A DNA stretch of 64,000 nt, from NCBI GenBank assembly GCA_949130495.1, contig OX422214.1:2836046-2900045 (forward strand), given 5' to 3'. Made by a program: the position numbers and the translations under genes. Below the pieces are notes generated by a model. The model was given only the letters and a program-made list of their open reading frames with translations. It was not told the DNA's origin and did no database searches. Origin of the DNA: Sambucus nigra. Taxonomy: Eukaryota > Streptophyta > Magnoliopsida > Dipsacales > Adoxaceae. This document shows, one piece after another, positions 1 to 10,458 of the stretch (position 1 is the stretch's first letter; each line of letters opens with the position of its first letter).

Positions 1-493
1 GGTGAGGCCTGGTAACCCATTGACGTGTTGTTGAGAAATTTATTGATAAAATGCTATTGATATTTTCATTTGATTTGAATATTCATATTCGTGTTGTTAC
101 ACATTATTCATCGCTAATATATTTGTTGAGCATCTTTCCTGTCGTATTGTGTACTTCCCCATATTTTCTTTTAGTTGGTAGGTTAGCGTGGATTTGGGAC
201 GCTATGGATCAATTGGAATGATTTTTAGCGTGGATCATATTAGGGAGAATTTTTAATACAAGTTGGAAGAATTGTATTATTTTGATTTATAGAGCATTGA
301 AGATTTGTATTTATTTTTCGAGTTAGATATTGTATTAATTCGAGAGACTTGTTGTAATTGAAGAGATTGAGATTAGTGGATTTATATTATTGTGGGTTTA
401 TTTAGATGCTCTATACCTTATTACTTGTGGATTTGGATTTATTTTATCGCATTAGCACTCTGCTCGCTCTCCCCGGGCGGGCGGGGTGTTACA
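1..493 (+). repeat. Element A, 3' portion of 5' LTR
   Basis: The window opens inside an LTR. Its sequence is repeated almost exactly at 1627-2119, and both copies end in a GC-rich stretch followed by a TACA terminus. The left copy is directly followed by a tRNA-Met primer binding site, so it is the 5' LTR of a plus-strand element. About 900 bp of this LTR lies left of the window. Confidence 0.9.
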
Positions 494-727
494 AATGGTA
501 TCAGAGCTTAGGTATCTTGGGTATTGGGTCTAGCATGTGGGTAAAATATGTTTTCTTTGGAGATAGAAAATTTTTGAGGACGTGTTAGGTGTCGTGGTGA
601 GGATGTTTAGAATTAATTTGAGGATTTAGTGTGTGATTTTTGGGATATAGAATCGAGTAGCAATTTATTTCGAGTGTTAGGTTTCATCGAATTTCGTGGA
701 CGAAATTCCTTTTCAAGGGGGGAAGTA
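494..727 (+). mobile_element. Element A interior: PBS and PPT only
   Basis: The whole interior of element A is 234 bp. It starts with a primer binding site complementary to initiator tRNA-Met (TGGTATCAGAGC, 496-507). It ends with GTGGACGAAATTCC and the purine tract AAGGGGGGAAGTA (715-727) next to the 3' LTR. No gag or pol remnant is present between them. It is either a deletion derivative or a minimal non-autonomous form keeping only replication signals. The GGACGAAATTCC context is typical of Tekay/Del-type Ty3/gypsy elements (family knowledge). Confidence 0.85.
496..507 (+). promoter_or_regulatory. Primer binding site (initiator tRNA-Met), element A
   Basis: TGGTATCAGAGC lies two bases after the LTR end and is complementary to the 3' end of plant initiator tRNA-Met, the usual first-strand primer of plant LTR retrotransposons. 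Confidence 0.9.
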
Positions 728-2119
728 TGTAATATCCCATAATTTTGAGGGATTTATTTATGAATACGGTATATAATTTTAATAATATTATTATTATATT
801 AATTGGGATATTGATATTATATTTATTTTTATTTGAAATGAATTGAATATTTAAATTCAAATTTAATTGGCTTTTGGACATTTTTTAATGGTTTAAATAT
901 GTAAAGTTGACAATTTTGAACTAAAGGGCAATGTAGTAATATGCATTAGCTTAGGCTCTAAGCTAGGGTTTGAGAGAGGGACTATATAAGTAATATTATG
1001 GGTGATTATAAGGAAAGGGAGACGAAAAAGAGAGGCCAAACATGAAATCAAAAGAGGCAAAAACGAGTGGAATGAGAGAGCCAATTTGGAATGTTTAGAT
1101 CTTCTTTTTGAGTGCATTCGAATGAGATTTTAGAAAAACTCAAAACACATACCTGACTCAATTTTTCATGTACAATCCAAATCTGAAGTCGGATTGGCGA
1201 TTCGAATTATTTTTGGATCTGATTTTTCTGAGTTTTTAAAATAGGACTATTTGGGGTTATCTTGTGTTTGGGCAAGAACATGATTGATTATTTTCGCGAG
1301 AGGAACATGATGGTGCGATCATATTTTGAGGATGATTTTATGTGACGATTCATGCGATGATTTTGAGGTATGGGGTTTTACACAATATGCTCCTTAATCT
1401 CGCGAATGTTATTCCGTTTGAATTCTTGCGAGTATTGAACTCATATTTGAATTGTTAAATTCATTGAAATCTAGAAAAATAATTGTTGAATTATTTTGAT
1501 TCATGTGGTATTAGTCATGTTGTTGTTGAAAAAGTTGTCATGATATTTTAATATGGCACGGATGTTGGGCACCCGCTAAAATTCCTGCTTCCAAGAGCTA
1601 TGACTTGATAAAGCATATACGGATGGGGTGAGGCCTGGTAACCCATTGACGTGTTGTTGAGAAATTTATTGATAAAATGCTATTGAGTTTTTCATTTTAT
1701 TTGAATATTCGTATTCGTGTTGTTACACATTATTCATCGCTAATATATTTGTGGAGCATCTTTCCTGTCGTATTGTGTACTTCCCCATATTTTCTTTTAG
1801 TTGGTAGGTTAGCGTGGATTTGGGACGCTATGGCTCAATTGGAATGATTTTTAGCGTGGATCATATTAGGGAGAATTTTTAATACAAGTTGGAAGAATTG
1901 TAATATTTTGATGTATAGAGCATTGAAGATTTGTATTTATTTTTCGAGTTAGATATTGTATTAATTCGAGAGACTTGTTGTAATTGAAGAGATTGAGATT
2001 AGTGGATTTATATTATAGTAGGTTTATTTAGATGCTCTATACCTTATTACTTGTGGATTTGGATTTATTTTATCGCATTAGCGCTCCGCTCACTCTCCCC
2101 GGGCGGGCGGGATGCTACA
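728..2119 (+). repeat. Element A, 3' LTR (1392 bp)
   Basis: It starts TGTAATATCCC directly after the polypurine tract and ends GCTACA. Positions 1627-2119 duplicate 1-493. A TATA-like CTATATAAGT at about 970-979 could be the promoter of this family. This LTR is much shorter than the others in the window and shows neither the GCAAGT donor nor the CTGAC acceptor block seen in them. The flank AAAGA at 2120-2124 matches the uninterrupted B LTR at 12863-12867, so A is inserted in element B's 3' LTR. The left target-site duplication would be outside the window. Confidence 0.9.
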
Positions 2120-3215
2120 AAAGAGTTGGAACTAAACTAGGAAAATCACTCAAAAGTGCAGGGCTTTCGAATCGATTTGGCCTAGCCGAATCGATTTGGG
2201 TTGAGAAAAGCGAATTGATTCGGACCATACGAATCGATTCGGTCAGGAAAGCTTGACTTCTGCATAATTGACGAATCGATTCGGACCATCCGAATCGATT
2301 CGGTCGACCCATACCTGGAAACTGTCTCAAGGCTAATCGATTCGGCCTGGCCGAATCGATTCGGTTCTGCAGATTTTCCTAGTTTTGTTTTAAGGGTTAT
2401 GAACCCTAATTTTTCCCAAACCTTAAATCTCTTCCATTTTTAACACAACTAACAATATTTATCTACCCACAATTTATCCTACATGATTAATAACCAATAT
2501 AATCCACAATTTTATCATCAAAACCACAATCTAGGTTTAAATAGAATAATTTCCATTTTTGATCCCCAAATGCATATACATGACTATCATACAAATTAAT
2601 CATCTTAAATCACATATTATCAAGTAGAAAACTTGCCTTAGGGTTGAAATCTCAGATTTCTTTCTGTAGCAGCAACAATCCATCTTCAATCTTTATTTTC
2701 TCTCTTCTTTCTCCACTTTTCTCTTCTTCTTTCTTTCTCTCCTTATCTCTCTATGTTTAAGACATAAAATAGGTAATTTAGAAGACTAAAATCGGGGCTT
2801 AAGTCTAAGGTTCCCAACTTAAGTGGTTAATACCACATTAAAATGACTCCCAAATACGCGTTTAAGCTAAAACCAGGTAAAAGTCCCCGAAATACAAAAA
2901 TACAATATGGCACTAATTTTGACTATCTCGGACATTCCGGGACTAAATACACCCTCTAAACTGGCATCCAAAAATTTTATAAAATATTTCAAGTTCCACT
3001 TTCATTTAAACCATAATGTCCTTTAAAACACATGACACTATAAAACATACAACCGAATGATATTTACTTTCACATGCAGTAAATATGCAATAACCCAGTA
3101 AATATTAACCTTCAACTCATTTAATTAATATTTACTCTAGTTCCAACATTTTATATAATTACCTTATGCTGTAAATTAATATAAAATTAGCCTCCTAAAA
3201 GCGAGGGTTGTTACA
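2120..3215 (-). repeat. Element B, 3' LTR (5'-proximal 1.1 kb; rest displaced by element A)
   Basis: On the minus strand this LTR starts TGTAACAACCCTCGC at 3215. It is nearly identical to 12863-13955, so the two are LTRs of one element. The part beyond 2120 is interrupted by element A and continues left of the window. It has a GC-type splice donor at 2637/2636 and a CGAATCGATTCG array at about 2168-2364. Confidence 0.85.
2168..2364. repeat. Palindrome array CGAATCGATTCG (B 3' LTR)
   Basis: Eight copies of the self-complementary CGAATCGATTCG (some with one substitution) are arranged mostly in pairs with 6-10 bp spacers. The same array is at 12911-13106 in the partner LTR and at 8256-8455 in S1. 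Confidence 0.9.
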
Positions 3216-3500
3216 TACTCCCCCCCTTATGAGGGAATTTTGCCCTCAAAATTCGGGCGCACCCTACTCCTATGAAGGGTATATTATTCTAAACTATCAT
3301 TCTAACACCCTTATATACCCCTCGTTATTGCGACGTCCCAAATGGACTCGGACTAAGGTCGTCACTATCAAACTTAGTCTACATTATTTGTGCTCTAATA
3401 TAGGACCCAATCACTCATCACGAACCATCAATCCTACCTGTCTTTAGTGGAAGAAGATTCCCACATAACTCGGCATAAATTGCCTTACTTCCGAAATCAC
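3216..3500 (-). other. Element B polypurine tract and 3' untranslated interior
   Basis: Reading the minus strand, a purine tract AAGGGGGGAGTA (3216-3228) directly precedes the 3' LTR, with GGGCAAAATTCC just upstream. This is the second-strand priming site and fixes B's orientation. No coding remnant is recognisable in this stretch. Confidence 0.75.
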
Positions 3501-3779
3501 ATTACATCCCTCCTTGGGAATACCTACACCAACGCTACAGGCTTAACCCCAACACTACTTAACTTTTCTTCGCATAGGCGTATCTCCTCAAAACCTATGG
3601 CTCAAAAAGCTTAATCCTTAAAGAAATATCCCGAGACTACTCCTAGTCCAAGGAACTTATTACCCGTTGTTTCCATCCAACGAGTATGCGAATTATTCAA
3701 CCGGTTACACCAGGCCAGTCACGGTGCCATGCCTTAGGAAATGATCTGAATTATTGTACGGGTATTTCCATCCATACAA

Positions 3780-4130
3780 ACGAATACTCCCATCATCCCT
3801 TTATTCTAAGGCGCACATTTTAGGTATGACTTTTGGCATTAAGTCAACTTCCTTCATTTATCTGTCCACTTTAGGGTGGTAAAATATACGACATTTTCAT
3901 ACGATTCCCATTTCTTCATGGAAACTTTACCATGCCTTTGACACGAATATCTAGTCTCGGTTCACCACCAGTGGTAAGCGATTTATACAGTTCTACCATA
4001 CCTCTATATAGATCGGAGTGTACTCTTCTAAATATAGTCCACCCATAAGGCCGGAAAGCAACGATTTGGTCGAACGATCAACAATTTCTCGAATAGGATC
4101 ATGACCAGCTCGATGCCGGAAATTCAAAGA
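3780..4130 (-). pseudogene. Ty3/gypsy integrase remnant (element B)
   Basis: Conceptual translation of the minus strand, allowing stops and frameshifts, gives WHDSIWVIVDRSTKS, then a YTPIYIEVW-like stretch, then NRD near VSIVSDRD, then FYHPKVDR. In order these match the catalytic core of Ty3/gypsy integrases (WDSIWVIVDRLTKSAHF, LYIREIVRLHG, SDRD, YHPQTDGQ). The second catalytic Asp block survives as NRD, but several stop codons make it non-functional. It lies 3' of the RNase H remnant, the order expected of Ty3/gypsy rather than Ty1/copia. Confidence 0.7.
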
Positions 4131-4279
4131 AATTATCTATGAATATACCCTTCTTCATTCCACCACTACTCTTTTTCACACGAGTAGGTGAAATGGTCAA
4201 TCACAGACATAAATGTTATTGCTACGCAGTCTTTCGAGTTATACCCGTTCTACTTGGCTTTCCATGCTTTCCCTAATAG

Positions 4280-4600
4280 CTCCGACGGGTTTTCCTACTC
4301 GACGCATCTACTACCCCAGTCGCATTCCCTTAGCGAAAGGAATTTTCCAATCGATAGTCCTTCATGACTTCATACACCATCTCGATTCCTCCCACAACAT
4401 ATTGCAATAACTTGTTGCTCGCGAGAAAGACTAAATTTCCTGCCCAGGAAGTAGTGCCTCCTTTCTTTAAGGCGATCACCACCGCAATGAATTTTAAATC
4501 AAGCGTGTAATAATACTTCCCACAAAATCTTAAGCTTGTGAGATGCATAAACAATGGGTCCATGCTCCAATATTATTACTCCCCATTCCTGGCAGAGACT
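4280..4600 (-). pseudogene. Ty3/gypsy RNase H remnant (element B)
   Basis: The minus-strand reading frame at 4563-4330 contains LTSLRFCGKYYYTLDLKF followed by AVVIALK and ending MKDYRLENSF. This aligns with the RNase H block YASRQLR.HE.NYPTHDLELAAVVFALK...LKDYDFEI. In another frame just downstream is GVVDASSRK, corresponding to NVVADALSRK at the RNase H/integrase border. The reading frame is not continuous. Upstream, between here and gag, I cannot recognise the reverse transcriptase block. Confidence 0.75.
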
Positions 4601-4969
4601 TATTCATTAAATCCGCCCTCGAGCTTAACAGCACAGACTCGGGAGTAAAGGTCATCTCATCCTTGTAACTCCCCGTGAGTTAAGTTACCAACGTAACACT
4701 CTATCTAAAAAAGGCCTCATCTCCTTCGGCATAACCCACCAAATCACTTGAGATTCCGTACCTCTTGTTCAGGGGGACCTAATCCCACAACCTAACCATG
4801 GTCAACTCCCTACTGCCTTCCTAAGTCAACGTCACATGCCCTAAAAGCCTTGCACCCTAATAAATCTAAGATCGATATATATACATATCCTATCTAAGTC
4901 ATAAACGTATTATACTAAGTATATCCCTAGTGCCGAAGACCTTTCTCAACTTCCGACATTCGCTCGGTT

Positions 4970-5035
4970 TCATGCGTGGGACGTCTCGCCGAAGTGAAAT
5001 CCAAACAAGAAACCCCCCCGTTACACTACTACCTC
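4970..5035 (-). repeat. Stem-loop module, copy B1
   Basis: The minus strand reads GGGGGGGTTTC, then TTGTTTGGATTTC, then GAGACGTCCCACGC. The outer GGG/CCC pairing is kept, and the inner TTTC/GAGA pairing is kept with one G-T. Confidence 0.75.
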
Positions 5036-5454
5036 GCTTCGTCGGTCATCAAGATATGACAGTCTAAGACACATGATCGGGACCAATAAAAATTCTAATT
5101 TACAACCCTACTAACAAGATTTTACTTCTATGTCTTACCATTACATAATTAAGAATTTCAACCACCCAGAGATTTATTTTCTGTAAAGTCTTACAATTTA
5201 TATATCCCATCATACAACCATGGCCTTCTCATCAATGCATAATATAGAAGTCTCAATTCGACTTCATAACTCAGTCTCCCTCACATCGATCAGAGGAGAG
5301 AACTATATGTAGTGATTCTATCTCTCACTTTAGTAGCCCTTAATCACTCAACTACGCAATTCTCGGCTAAACCTTCCAACCCCACCTCTAACAACAAAAA
5401 TAAAAGAAAAGAAAGAGAAAAGAATAGCGTCTCTCCATTCACAACATCGTTAAG

Positions 5455-5525
5455 TGTTCATGCGGCGAAGTGTCTCGCAAAGCGAAATCCAAACAAGGAC
5501 CCCTCCGACACATGCCTACTTAACT
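5455..5525 (-). repeat. Stem-loop module, copy B2
   Basis: The minus strand carries GGAG, then TTGTTTGGATTTCGC-TTT-GCGAGA, then CTTC. The inner stem is intact. The outer GGAG/CTTC pairs with one G-T wobble. Confidence 0.75.
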
Positions 5526-5831
5526 CGTTGATCGTGGAGATAAGGCATATCAAACACACACAAGGCAAACGAACAATCAGACACTTAAGCAAAATAACAC
5601 AACAAGAAATGAAAATCCTACTTACTTCAAACCACCCCAATAATACCTCAACCTGTATCCAGGAGAGAAATTATAGGACAAGTAATTCCATCCTAAAACT
5701 AGAAGTAGGATAGCCTCGCAATCTATTTGCTTGATATCACCCCAAATAATTCCAAAATATCTCTACCCGCATATTATACATAAATTAAGAGAAAGGAAAA
5801 ATAACATCTCTCCACTCCCAACGTCGTTAAG

Positions 5832-5890
5832 GTTCACGCATGGAGCATCCCGCAAAAACGGAATCCAAACAAGGAACCCCTCCTATGCAT
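5832..5890 (-). repeat. Stem-loop module, copy B3
   Basis: The minus strand carries GGAG (5880-5883) pairing CTCC (5842-5845). The inner stem is re-formed with different bases, ATTCCG against CGGGAT. Confidence 0.75.
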
Positions 5891-6299
5891 TACTACTTAA
5901 CCTTGTTGGTCGTGGAGATAAGTCATAGCAACCACATACAATGCAAACAAACAGGAAAACACTCAAACTAGGTACATATAATGCAAGTAGAACATATGAC
6001 ACGTATAAATTTAAAATATCATCACTCTCTTCATAACGAGTGAGGAAAACATAAAACTTCCCTACCACGAAAGTCATATAATTACCCTTCCATAATAGCG
6101 TCAATACTACTACGAGTTCAATATACACACCCGAATCAATAGTCGACACAATACTACTCTATCACTTTATGGGGGACGCACCACTCACTACTAAGGTGGA
6201 ATTCCCACCAACATGCTGGCTAAATCACTCCAGGCAATACTAATGGTTCTCAGACACCGTACTCGAGTCTTATCCGAACCAATATTACTTCCATCAACT

Positions 6300-6900
6300 C
6301 CCCAACAAAAGAGAGCACGCTACTGGCCTTGCTAACCGTATAACTCCTTATTCACTGTCGGCCTCTAACCGAACCTCGTGTGAACATTCGAGAATCCAAC
6401 TTCTCCTCAGTCCAATTATCCCAGAGAAACTCATTATTGATAGTGTCCACCGGGGTTCTCCATGGGCAAAACTTCCTGTACCCATAAATATGGTGACTAC
6501 GTTCCCACCATTTTAACACTACTCCTACGGGTGAAGGATTTTCCTCCATCCTTATCATCTGGGCACTTCTATACCCCTCCTTTAGGCTAAACTCCTGGAC
6601 CTTGTGCATCCACCAATTAAGGATGCATCTCTTCCATTTTACTTCAACATGTGGCCCTTGTCAGGCATTACAGTCCATTTTAATTTTAACATCGCTTGGA
6701 GTCCTAAGCTTAGTACCACTCTCTACTTTTAGCGGTACTGGGAAAACTACATTCACTGTAATTGGTAGTCGCAGTAGCAAGATAAGGAAATGCTTCGAAA
6801 AGGAAGCGAGCTCCAAAGCGGTCCTCATCTCTGACCATAACATACAATTCTTAGTAATTCTATCTCATGACGCCTTCACAATGACCTTCCCCTGGCGTCC
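6300..6900 (-). pseudogene. Ty3/gypsy gag remnant (element B)
   Basis: Minus-strand frame 6609-6352 contains GVVLKWWERSHHIYG, then VDTINNEFLWDNWTEEKL. These correspond to the capsid block LVGAALQWWEATTTMEER...MTIQDFWIRFDGKYF seen intact at 50.4-51.7 kb. The Trp-Trp and the following F/W-rich helix are conserved, while the flanks are out of frame or lost. It lies between the PBS and the pol remnants, as gag should. Confidence 0.65.
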
Positions 6901-7086
6901 TTCTTCAATCGACCTACGAATCTCACACGAATGTGCAAAAGATTCTATGGGTTCTACCTCATGGCAGAAGAATGAAATCTCACAAGAGAAATCAACGATC
7001 TTAATCTTAAGGCTCTATGCCAAATCAAAAGTAACACTGAAAATGTATCGCGTCCACACAGATTCCTAAGGACTCTAGAACCTGAT

Positions 7087-7098
7087 GCTCTGATACCA
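7087..7098 (-). promoter_or_regulatory. Primer binding site (initiator tRNA-Met), element B
   Basis: GCTCTGATACCA on the plus strand is the reverse complement of TGGTATCAGAGC. It lies two bases from the end of B's 5' LTR (TTTTCACA on the minus strand, at 7101). Confidence 0.9.
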
Positions 7099-7514
7099 TC
7101 TGTGAAAACCCGCACACCAAAATAAGGGGTGGCCAGCCCAATACTCCAATATAACAGGAGTTATGGATGGAATCATTCTCAGCATCACAATAAAATATAG
7201 AGAATCCGGGATAACCACCCAATATTTCACAAAATGGTTTGCCAAAAAATGTGTTTTAAAGATAAAAAAAGAATTTAAACAACCCAATACTGAAAAGATA
7301 GGGGGAAACCCCAAGGATGTATATAAACTACAATAACAATGAGTATCCAATAAGAGGACCAAATGTGTTATCGGTCCACAGATACATACAACAGTATTAA
7401 ACAAATCCCATAAATTTATATAATACATTACATTAAATAATTACAAAGACTTGGGCCTCACGCCCGAATAAAAGACTTGATATTAACTAGGGTGCAAAAA
7501 TGAAAGGGGCTATA

Positions 7515-7519
7515 CAATA
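7515..7519. repeat. Target-site duplication CAATA, left of S1
   Basis: CAATA is repeated exactly at 11529-11533, on the other side of S1. Confidence 0.95.
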
Positions 7520-8255
7520 TGTAACACCCCAAGACTTTGAGACTGAGAAATTTAAATTTTTGGGAAAATAAAATTTAATTAAATTGGAGAATTTCAATTT
7601 TGGGAATTGAGGCCCAAAAATAGAGAATATTTTAAAGTATTTTGGATGATGATTCTGAGTGTACCATCGATCCCGGAAGGGTCGAGATAGTCAAAATGAC
7701 TGTCATTGAGTTTTATTTCGGTTCCGGTTTATTTTTAAGTCAGTTGGCTCGAATTGGAGTAAACGAGTCATTTAAATTATGTATTAACACTTAAATTTGG
7801 GTATATTGTTTTAAAGGATTTAAGGCTTACGGATCAAGCCTTTCTCAATTAGATAAAGAGAGAAAGAGGAAAGAAGAAGGAAAAGAAGAGAGAGAGAGGA
7901 AGAAAAAGCTTGGGATTTCCGGCCCAACCGCGACATCAAGGATGATCCAACCTCTACAAATCTGAGGCAAGTGTTTAATCTTGCTAAATAGCTATTTGTG
8001 TATTTCATTTCATAATTTGTGGGGTAAAGAAATGGATTTTGGGTATAAATATCAAAACCTAGATTTTTGGGTTTAATCTTGAAATCAATGTTTAAATTTA
8101 GATTTATGGCATAGAAATGGTTGGGATCAACTTTGGGTTGATTTATTGGCTTAGAATCATGTTTTGATGAAGGTTTAAGGGTTAGAAATGGAAATTTAGG
8201 GTTTAGAATTCGTGGGTTTTGAAGAAGCAGATGAACCCTTCAAAATTTGCAGGTC

Positions 8256-8455
8256 CGAATCGATTCGCCCCCTTAAGCGAATCGATTCGGTGTAGGGAAA
8301 TTGGCAGGTCTGCATTGACCGAATCGATTCGGACCCAAGCCGAATCGATTCGGCCTATTGCAGAAGCCCAGGTCTTTGGGCCCGAATCGATTCGCCTTGG
8401 AGGCCGAATCGATTCGCTAGGCCGAATCGATTCGGAATAGGGCCGAATCGATTCG
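8256..8455. repeat. Palindrome array CGAATCGATTCG (S1)
   Basis: Eight exact AATCGATT-core palindromes in 200 bp, in pairs separated by 6-12 bp. The array is about 290 nt downstream of the predicted donor. Confidence 0.95.
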
Positions 8456-9951
8456 GAAACAGGGCATTTTGAGGTATTTTCTTCATGGTGATTTCAAACC
8501 CCTTTTTGGTTGGGTTATTGAATTGGGGGTCTTCTCTTATGAGGTCAGAGATATGTTCTTGGAGACATTTAAGGAGTTTCTCACATATTAGGATTTAAGG
8601 GACTCCTTAGGGTAACTTGGGTGAAAGGTACCCATGCACGCTTTGGAGTTACATATGGATATTGGGAAATCCTCTTTGAGGTTGGGATTACCAATTATAG
8701 ATAAAGGTATATATATATATGAATATATGTTTGAGGTTGAGAACTCTTAGAGAGTGAGGGGTCTCATATCCTTAGATAGAAATGTTTAGTCTAAGGAAAA
8801 ATCGATAACTCAATAGGAGTAAGGGATACCGAGGTTGATTCGAACCATAGGTGTCATTGAGAACGCTTTGGGATCGTACTATCGACTAGAAATAGCGGTA
8901 GCATAAATTCTAGTTAGGATAGTTACTCGTAATTATGGGGATTTAATTACCGAGATTTCCAATACTTGAATAAGGTTGGAATAAATTGAGGTTTTAGACT
9001 ATTAAGTCATGTGTGAGCCTATGGTCAAATAGTACCAAAGGTAATTATGTACTTTTGGATATGGATAAAAGGTGTAGTGACGGATTCCTACACAAACTCT
9101 TGGGTGATAACCCTAATGTTGAACATATATAAGTATAGGTATATACATATGGTTATGGGAGACTATTCATCATAGGAAAATGATTGAATATGTTTCAAGT
9201 GAGGGATTGTATTCCATATCGAGGTATATTTAATGGAAATTGTGGTGACGGCTGGTATATTGAGGTTTATGTATATTTACAGCCGAGTTTGTATATCTTA
9301 TATATATGAATGAGAATTAGTTTATCATATATAGATATAAGGATATGTGAATATGTGTTGATATATATCCGTATGTATATAATTGTATGGATATATTTAT
9401 GTTATGAATATACATGGTATGGATATTTAAACCGTATATGATGGTTTATTATTTGATCATATGATTGGATCATATGGATGTATATATATTGTGCATGTGA
9501 ATGATATATATACTTATTTGGTTAAGCATACCCCGCTCATGCTATCATTGGGAAGCTGCGCGCGTAGAGGGTGAGCATCCTTGCATATAGTGCAGAGTGT
9601 GGATATTCCCCAGGTCATAGTCGTCCCTTGTGATTATTATACATATAGATATATATTTTTGGGATGAGACGTGGTGGGTATGTTTCGTCTCATTGCCGGT
9701 TGGAACTATGACCGCTTCCCGGGACGTCGTGTGCGTGTGTTTACCACGAGATGGGTGTCGTTTAGTCCCACCATGGTGGCCCCAGTATTGCTACGTGAGC
9801 CGGGCACTGGGAAGATGATAGCACTGATGCAGTTTATCGGCGATATATATAGCCGGGTATATTATGTGCATGGCCTTGTATATCATATGTAGTATGTACA
9901 CTTGGCTATTGGATTGATGATGGTATATATGTGTACGGTTAGAAATAAATA

Positions 9952-9996
<45 letters not shown>

Positions 9997-10260
9997 CCTA
10001 GATAAAAGGATATGTTACTTCTAGGGTACATCTTGGATGATTATGGTGTACCAGATTTATTGGGGGTTGATGTATCGTACTTGAGGAATACTTCGGTTAC
10101 ATCACACCAAGGAGAATATTGGATATTCTTTTATTTTATTTCATTTGTTTTCTTTTTCTTTCTTTCCTTCTTTTGTAGTTCTTAGAGTTTAGTAGTAATG
10201 GTACTATTAACTTATATGTTGAGGATTATGGATCTCTAGGATCGACATTGCCCAGGAGTA

Positions 10261-10320
10261 GTGTAACGAGGTGGTTCCTTGTTTGGATTTCGCTTTGCGA
10301 AACACCTCACGCACGAAACG
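10261..10320 (+). repeat. Stem-loop module, copy S1a
   Basis: The outer stem GAGGTG (10268-10273) pairs CACCTC (10303-10308). The inner stem is TTTCGC-TTT-GCGAAA (10288-10302). Both stems are perfect. Confidence 0.85.
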
Positions 10321-10398
10321 CAGTGCCATGTCGAGAATTGAGAGAAGTAATTCCATATATGGCATCTCGGATCTCTGGTCTTGACCTTGTCAGGAGTA

Positions 10399-10458
10399 GT
10401 GTAACGGGGCGGTTCCTTGTTTGGATTTCGCTTTGCGAGACTCCCCACGCACGAAACG
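10399..10458 (+). repeat. Stem-loop module, copy S1b
   Basis: The outer stem GGGG (10406-10409) pairs CCCC (10443-10446), and the inner stem is TTTCGC-TTT-GCGAGA. Copies a and b are a direct duplication with a period of about 138 bp that includes flanking sequence. Confidence 0.85.

Larger units (their letters stand above)
4600..6300 (-). other. Element B interior without recognisable RT; three stem-loop modules
   Basis: Protease and reverse transcriptase would be expected here, but no catalytic motif could be read in any frame. Instead the stretch holds three copies of the stem-loop module (about 4970-5035, 5455-5525 and 5832-5890) spaced about 380-490 bp apart. The RT part has probably been replaced or has decayed beyond recognition. 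Confidence 0.5.

Noticed and set aside
2127..3215. Initially read as a complete 1.09-kb LTR
   Set aside because: The partner copy at 12863-13955 continues without a terminus into 12862-11534 and 7514-7101, and the base before 2127 is also shared. The LTR is therefore about 2.84 kb and is cut here by element A.
5312..5713. 133-codon plus-strand frame
   Set aside because: Antisense to the element B interior and it crosses a stem-loop module. No domain was recognised.
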